Source of the DNA: an uncultured SAR116 cluster alpha proteobacterium
GTDB lineage: Bacteria; Pseudomonadota; Alphaproteobacteria; Puniceispirillales; Puniceispirillaceae
Assembly (NCBI GenBank): GCA_902583715.1
Contig: CACHXC010000007.1
Span: forward strand, 1 to 57,038
DNA: 57,038 bases
Direction of reading: 5' to 3'
The notes beneath the pieces are model-generated. The model was not told the DNA's origin and searched no databases. It saw only the letters and a program-made list of their open reading frames with translations. This document shows, piece by piece, positions 52,951 to 57,038 of this stretch. Within the stretch, counting starts at the first letter, position 1, and each line of letters starts with the position of its first letter. The position numbers were made by a program, and so were the translations under genes.

Positions 52951-54051
52951 ATGCAAGGCCTTGATGCCCAGAGTCTAAAATTTGTATCTGATGAAATTGT
53001 ACAGGCGGTGGACGCGGCTGAAAATCTTGATGAGTTAGAAGCTGTGCGGGTCAATGCACTTGGCAAAAAGGGACGAATTTCCCTGCTGATGCGTGCATTA
53101 GGCGGCATGGATGCTGATGCGCGGAAAGCTGCTGGTCAAGCTCTTAATATCGTCAAAGACCAAGTGGCCGCGGCGCTGGAGTCAAAACAATCTGCCTTGG
53201 CACAAGCGGCGCTGAATGAAAAACTGGCCACTGAAGCCATTGATGTCAGCTTGCCATCACGCCCCAATAGCGAGGCACGCCTGCACCCGTTATCGCGCAC
53301 CATTGAAGAGGTGCTGGCGATTTTTGCCGAAATGGGGTTCCAAGTGGCCGAAGGGCCAGATATCGAGTCTGATTATTATAATTTTACCGCATTGAATATC
53401 CCGCCTGAACATCCGGCTCGCCAGGAACATGACACATTTTATCTCCCGGCAAATGCGGATGGCCAGCGCAAAGTGTTGCGCACGCATACCTCGCCAGTCC
53501 AGATTCGTACTATGGAAGCAAGTGAGCCGCCAATTCGCATTATTGTGCCGGGGCGCACCTATCGGTCTGATCATGACGCGACCCATTCGCCTATGTTTCA
53601 CCAATGTGAAGGGCTGGTGATTGGTAATGGCATTCATATGGGGCATTTAAAGGGCTGTCTTATTGATTTTTGCCGGGCCTTTTTCGGCGTTGATGATTTG
53701 CCGGTGCGGTTCCGTCCTAGTTATTTTCCCTTTACCGAACCATCTGCCGAGGTCGATATCGGCTGTACACGTGATGGTGGCGGGTTGAAAATTGGTGCTG
53801 GTGATGATTGGCTGGAAATTTTAGGATCCGGCATGGTCAATCCGCGGGTGCTGGCCAATTGTGGCTATGATCCGGAAAAATATCAGGGCTTTGCTTTTGG
53901 TATGGGTATTGAACGCATTGCGATGCTGAAATATGGCATCCCAGATCTACGTACATTTTATGACAGTGATCTGCGCTGGATGCGGCATTACGGGTTTCTT
54001 CCTTTTGATGCGCCGTCTATACATGCCGGTTTGGTTGGGGGAGCAGGCTGA
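52951..54051 (+). CDS. pheS: phenylalanyl-tRNA synthetase alpha subunit
   Basis: A 366-residue class II subunit. The N-terminal coiled-coil tRNA-binding part (about 1-85) precedes the catalytic core with [49 protein letters not shown] and [11 protein letters not shown] (motif 3). The final base of its stop TGA is the first base of the pheT ATG. It loads phenylalanine on tRNA-Phe as an alpha2-beta2 tetramer with PheT. Confidence 0.97.
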   Translation: MQGLDAQSLKFVSDEIVQAVDAAENLDELEAVRVNALGKKGRISLLMRALGGMDADARKAAGQALNIVKDQVAAALESKQSALAQAALNEKLATEAIDVSLPSRPNSEARLHPLSRTIEEVLAIFAEMGFQVAEGPDIESDYYNFTALNIPPEHPARQEHDTFYLPANADGQRKVLRTHTSPVQIRTMEASEPPIRIIVPGRTYRSDHDATHSPMFHQCEGLVIGNGIHMGHLKGCLIDFCRAFFGVDDLPVRFRPSYFPFTEPSAEVDIGCTRDGGGLKIGAGDDWLEILGSGMVNPRVLANCGYDPEKYQGFAFGMGIERIAMLKYGIPDLRTFYDSDLRWMRHYGFLPFDAPSIHAGLVGGAG

Positions 54052-56453
54052 TGAAATTTACCCGCGACTGGCTGTTTGATCATTTACAAACAGACCGTTC
54101 ATTGGACGAAATTCTCGAGGCGCTCCCGATGCTGGGTCTAGAAGTTGAGTCGGTCGTTGACCGCGCTGAGGTGCTTGCTCCCTTCACCATTGCCGAGGTG
54201 CTGTCTGCCACGCAACATCCAAATGCGGATAAGTTACGTGTGTGTATGGTATCAACAGGTACAGGTGAACCAGTGCAAGTGGTATGCGGGGCGCCAAACG
54301 CACGGGCGGGTATGAAAGGTGTGTTCGCACCGGTTGAGGCTTTTGTACCGGGCATTGAACTGACGTTAAAAGCTGGAGAAATTCGCGGTGAGGTGTCAAA
54401 TGGGATGCTATGTTCTGAGCGTGAAATGCAATTATCTGATGAGCATGATGGCATTATTGAATTGCCAGCTGACGCACCGGTTGGTCAGCCATTTGCGCCC
54501 TATGCCGGACTAGATGATCCAATCATTGAAATTGCGATCACACCAAACCGAGCTGACTGTCTTGGGGTGCGCGGCGTGGCGCGTGATTTAGCGGCGGCTG
54601 GCTATGGCAAGTTAAAACCGCTGGACACAGCACCACATCAAGGCACATTTGACAGCCCGGTGCGCTGGCAGTTGGATCTTGGCGGACAGGACCATTTATG
54701 TCCGTCAATCACGGGCATTGCGTTTGATAATGTGACCAATCCGGCCAGCCCAGAATGGATGGCCCGACGTCTTACAGCCGTTGGCCAGCGTCCGATCAGC
54801 GCGCTTGTCGATATCACCAATTATGTGATGATTGATCTTGGTCGTCCCCTTCATGCCTATGATATTGATAAAATAAACGGCGATACGCTCTATGTGCGGT
54901 TGGCCAAGCAAGGTGAAACATTCGCCGCGCTGAACGAAAAGATCTATGACCTTAGCAGTGACATGCTGGTGATTGGCGATGCTGATGGGACTGATGATCT
55001 TGCCGGGGTCATGGGCGGTGAACGCACAGGCGTGCGTGCTGAAACCACAAGAATGTTTCTTGAAATTGCGATTTTTGACCCGATTTCAGTCGCTACCACA
55101 GGGCGCCAACTCAACCTTCATTCAGATGCGCGCTATCGTTTTGAACGTGGCTTGGATGCGACAGCGCCGCAAACCATGGCCGGGCATATAGCACGTTTAG
55201 TGACATCTATTTGTGGCGGCCAAGCCAGCCATGCGGTTGAAGCCGGAAGCGGTGTTGATTGGCAACGTCAGATTGATTTGACACCAGATAAACTCACGCA
55301 GTTGACGGGTATTGAACTGCCAGCAGACCGCCAGCAACACATCCTTGAACAACTTGGATTTATTGTCGAGACAACGGCAACAGGCTGGCGGGTCACGCCA
55401 CCATCATGGCGCGGTGATATTGATGGTGCGGCGGATCTGGTCGAGGAAATTGCCCGTATTCACGGATTTGACCATTTGCCAGTTATGGCATTGCCGCGCA
55501 CGCAAGAGGTGCCACAACCAGCGGTTAATGCCGCGCAATTGCGCCCTTTGCAATTACGCCGCGCGCTCGTGGAATGTGGGTTAATGGAAGCGGTCACGTT
55601 TTCCTTTCTGGCACCAAAAGAGGCTGATTTGTTTGGTGGTGGCGCGGCAGCTTTGACATTAGTGAATCCAATCAGTGCCGATTTGTCGGTTATGCGCCCG
55701 TCAGCCTTGCCTAATTTGCTACAGACGGCTGGCCGCAATCAGGATCGTGGTGAAGTGGATTGTGCCATGTTCGAGGTTGGCCCGGTATTTTTGGGTGATC
55801 AACCCACCGATCAGCGCACCGCCTGTGCTGGTATTCGTCATGGTCATACGGCACCGCGCGAATGGCACGGCCAGCGCCGGCGTGTCGATGTGTTTGATGC
55901 TAAGTCAGATGCCGAAATGGCACTGGGCGTGCTGGGTGTGCGCAAAGCCAGCCTTCAGGTAGACAAATCTGCACCAAATTATTTTCACCCGGGGCGTTCC
56001 GGCGTATTGACGCAAGGCCGCACAAAATTGGCCAGCTTTGGCGAATTGCACCCAAATATTGCGTCACATTTTGGCTTACGCGGCCCGATTGTCGGGTTTG
56101 AGCTGTTTCTCGATGACGTGCCATTGGCAAAAGCCAAAGGGCCGGCCAGAAGCTTGTTAAAAATGTCGGCGTTTCAGCCGGTGAGTCGGGATTTTGCTTT
56201 TGTTCTTGATGCGGATGTTGCCGCAAGTGATTTGTTGCGGGCGGTTAAATCTGCCGCTGGGCCGTTGTTGAGCGATATACAGCTTTTCGATGTCTATCAG
56301 GGCAAGGGTATTGAAGATGGGAAAAAATCACTGGCGGTGACCATCACCCTGACGCCGCAAAAAGCCACATTGACCGAACAAGAGATTGAAAAGATATCTG
56401 CGGCGGTGGTGGCGCTTGCCAAGAAAAATTGTGGAGCCATCCTGCGCGGGTAA
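54051..56453 (+). CDS. pheT: phenylalanyl-tRNA synthetase beta subunit
   Basis: An 800-residue subunit. The N-terminal EMAP-like tRNA-binding domain (about 40-150) has HPNADKLRVCMVSTG and VCGAPNARAGMKGVFAP. The B3/B4 editing core (about 210-390) has DITNYVMIDLGRPLHAYD, the B5 domain follows (about 400-475) and the C-terminal ferredoxin-fold anticodon domain (about 705-800) has FQPVSRDFAFVLD and SLAVTITLTPQKATLT. It is translationally coupled to pheS by a one-base overlap. Confidence 0.97.
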   Translation: MKFTRDWLFDHLQTDRSLDEILEALPMLGLEVESVVDRAEVLAPFTIAEVLSATQHPNADKLRVCMVSTGTGEPVQVVCGAPNARAGMKGVFAPVEAFVPGIELTLKAGEIRGEVSNGMLCSEREMQLSDEHDGIIELPADAPVGQPFAPYAGLDDPIIEIAITPNRADCLGVRGVARDLAAAGYGKLKPLDTAPHQGTFDSPVRWQLDLGGQDHLCPSITGIAFDNVTNPASPEWMARRLTAVGQRPISALVDITNYVMIDLGRPLHAYDIDKINGDTLYVRLAKQGETFAALNEKIYDLSSDMLVIGDADGTDDLAGVMGGERTGVRAETTRMFLEIAIFDPISVATTGRQLNLHSDARYRFERGLDATAPQTMAGHIARLVTSICGGQASHAVEAGSGVDWQRQIDLTPDKLTQLTGIELPADRQQHILEQLGFIVETTATGWRVTPPSWRGDIDGAADLVEEIARIHGFDHLPVMALPRTQEVPQPAVNAAQLRPLQLRRALVECGLMEAVTFSFLAPKEADLFGGGAAALTLVNPISADLSVMRPSALPNLLQTAGRNQDRGEVDCAMFEVGPVFLGDQPTDQRTACAGIRHGHTAPREWHGQRRRVDVFDAKSDAEMALGVLGVRKASLQVDKSAPNYFHPGRSGVLTQGRTKLASFGELHPNIASHFGLRGPIVGFELFLDDVPLAKAKGPARSLLKMSAFQPVSRDFAFVLDADVAASDLLRAVKSAAGPLLSDIQLFDVYQGKGIEDGKKSLAVTITLTPQKATLTEQEIEKISAAVVALAKKNCGAILRG

Positions 56454-56527
56454 CTTGCGCTATCATCAAATCAACTCATGCCCGGCGGCATCACCTCAAT
56501 TTGTTGTCTGTGTTTTTCTGTCAGCGT

Positions 56528-57038
56528 CTAGCCCATATGTTCGACATCGGGCATAGGAAAAAGACTGCTGGTGTCCTCACCTTTTGCCAGCTTTTCTATG
56601 ACATCAGCTTCGAACTGCACTTTCTTTTGTGCGTCGGACAAGACTGAATCTGCGCGGGCTAATGGGACAACTGTGACACCATCGTCGTCAGCCAAAATGA
56701 TATCGCCAGGGGTTACCGATATGCCGCCACAGCTGATCACGTCGTCGATGGATCCGCCCCATCCCTTATGCGGACCTGCCGGGCTGGTGGCGCTGGCAAA
56801 AACGGGCAATGGCATATCGCGCAATTCAGCGACATCACGCACCGCCCCATCGACAACAACGCCATTTATCTTTCTCAACATTGCGCGGCTGTTTAAAATA
56901 CCGCCCCATACGGCCCGATCATCAAAATTTTCAGCGTCGATTACCAGCACTTCGCCTGGGCGCAACAAATTGATAATGGTGTGCATCGCTGCATTGTCTC
57001 CAGCAACCGAAGCAATGGTGCGGGCCTGCCCAACAAAA
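56528..57038 (-). CDS. RraA-family protein, partial (5' end beyond window)
   Basis: The last 170 or so residues of a RraA / 4-hydroxy-4-methyl-2-oxoglutarate aldolase-type protein; the frame stays open to the end of the window. GDNAAMHTIIN at the N-terminal side, GGILNSRAMLRKINGVVVDG (about 20 residues), AVRDVAELRDM and GDIILADDDGVTVVP are typical, with the Arg-Asp pair that binds the carboxylate substrate and metal. RraA regulators and aldolases share the fold, so which activity it has is open. It converges with pheT. Confidence 0.85.
   Translation of the reverse strand, partial: FVGQARTIASVAGDNAAMHTIINLLRPGEVLVIDAENFDDRAVWGGILNSRAMLRKINGVVVDGAVRDVAELRDMPLPVFASATSPAGPHKGWGGSIDDVISCGGISVTPGDIILADDDGVTVVPLARADSVLSDAQKKVQFEADVIEKLAKGEDTSSLFPMPDVEHMG

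Overview
The window is about 57 kb of a moderate-GC alphaproteobacterial chromosome. Conserved blocks in a typical alphaproteobacterial order support this: polA, chvI-chvG, rapZ, ahcY, tsaE, addB-addA, trxA; then folC, accD, trpA, trpB, trpF; then ihfB, rpsA, cmk, aroA; rnd-lptC-lptA-lptB-ptsN; gltD-gltB; and thrS, infC, rpmI, rplT, pheS-pheT. Compact spacing, ~50% GC core genes, missing accessory genes (no hprK next to chvG, no rpoN or hpf between lptB and ptsN) and a preference for rare starts suggest a free-living marine lineage such as SAR116 (Puniceispirillum-like). The lineage assignment is inference, not a search result.

Region 1-4.1 kb is accessory and visibly AT-rich. It holds three 3'-end fragments of a tRNA-Arg(CCG) gene on the + strand (65-81, 1417-1464, 2222-2269) and the intact tRNA-Arg(CCG) on the minus strand (4097-4173). 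Two fragments sit at the end of homologous, ungapped 177-nt units that begin with a doubled 11-nt motif. Each interval between fragments carries one gene: an orphan 305-aa protein, then a small membrane protein. A decayed tyrosine-recombinase N-terminus lies just after the last fragment. This looks like serial integration of small tRNA-targeted elements with single-gene cargo.

Region 4.3-21 kb (mostly + strand): an orphan ABC ATPase, a zf-CHCC protein, DNA polymerase I, the ChvI/ChvG two-component system, RapZ with a His in place of the P-loop Lys, AhcY, TsaE, the AddAB recombination nuclease and thioredoxin. Region 21-31 kb (minus strand): folate, fatty-acid and tryptophan synthesis, an LapA-domain protein, IHF beta, ribosomal protein S1, CMP kinase and EPSP synthase.

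Region 31-40 kb: a FYDLN-type acidic protein, tRNA-Ala(GGC), a PhyH dioxygenase, the LPS-transport cluster rnd-lptCAB with a ptsN broken by one extra base in a homopolymer, tRNA-Leu(CAG), an NDUFA9-like protein and UppP. Region 40-57 kb: glutamate synthase (small then large subunit), a GNAT acetyltransferase, a GST, an alpha/beta hydrolase, a glycosyltransferase, ThrRS, IF-3 (apparently starting at ATA), L35, L20, PheRS alpha and beta, and a partial RraA-family gene cut by the window end.

The observations most worth a second look are the tRNA-fragment cassette array, the ptsN frameshift together with the reduced PTS/RapZ context, the ATA start of infC, and short tandem repeats beside chvI and rpsA.
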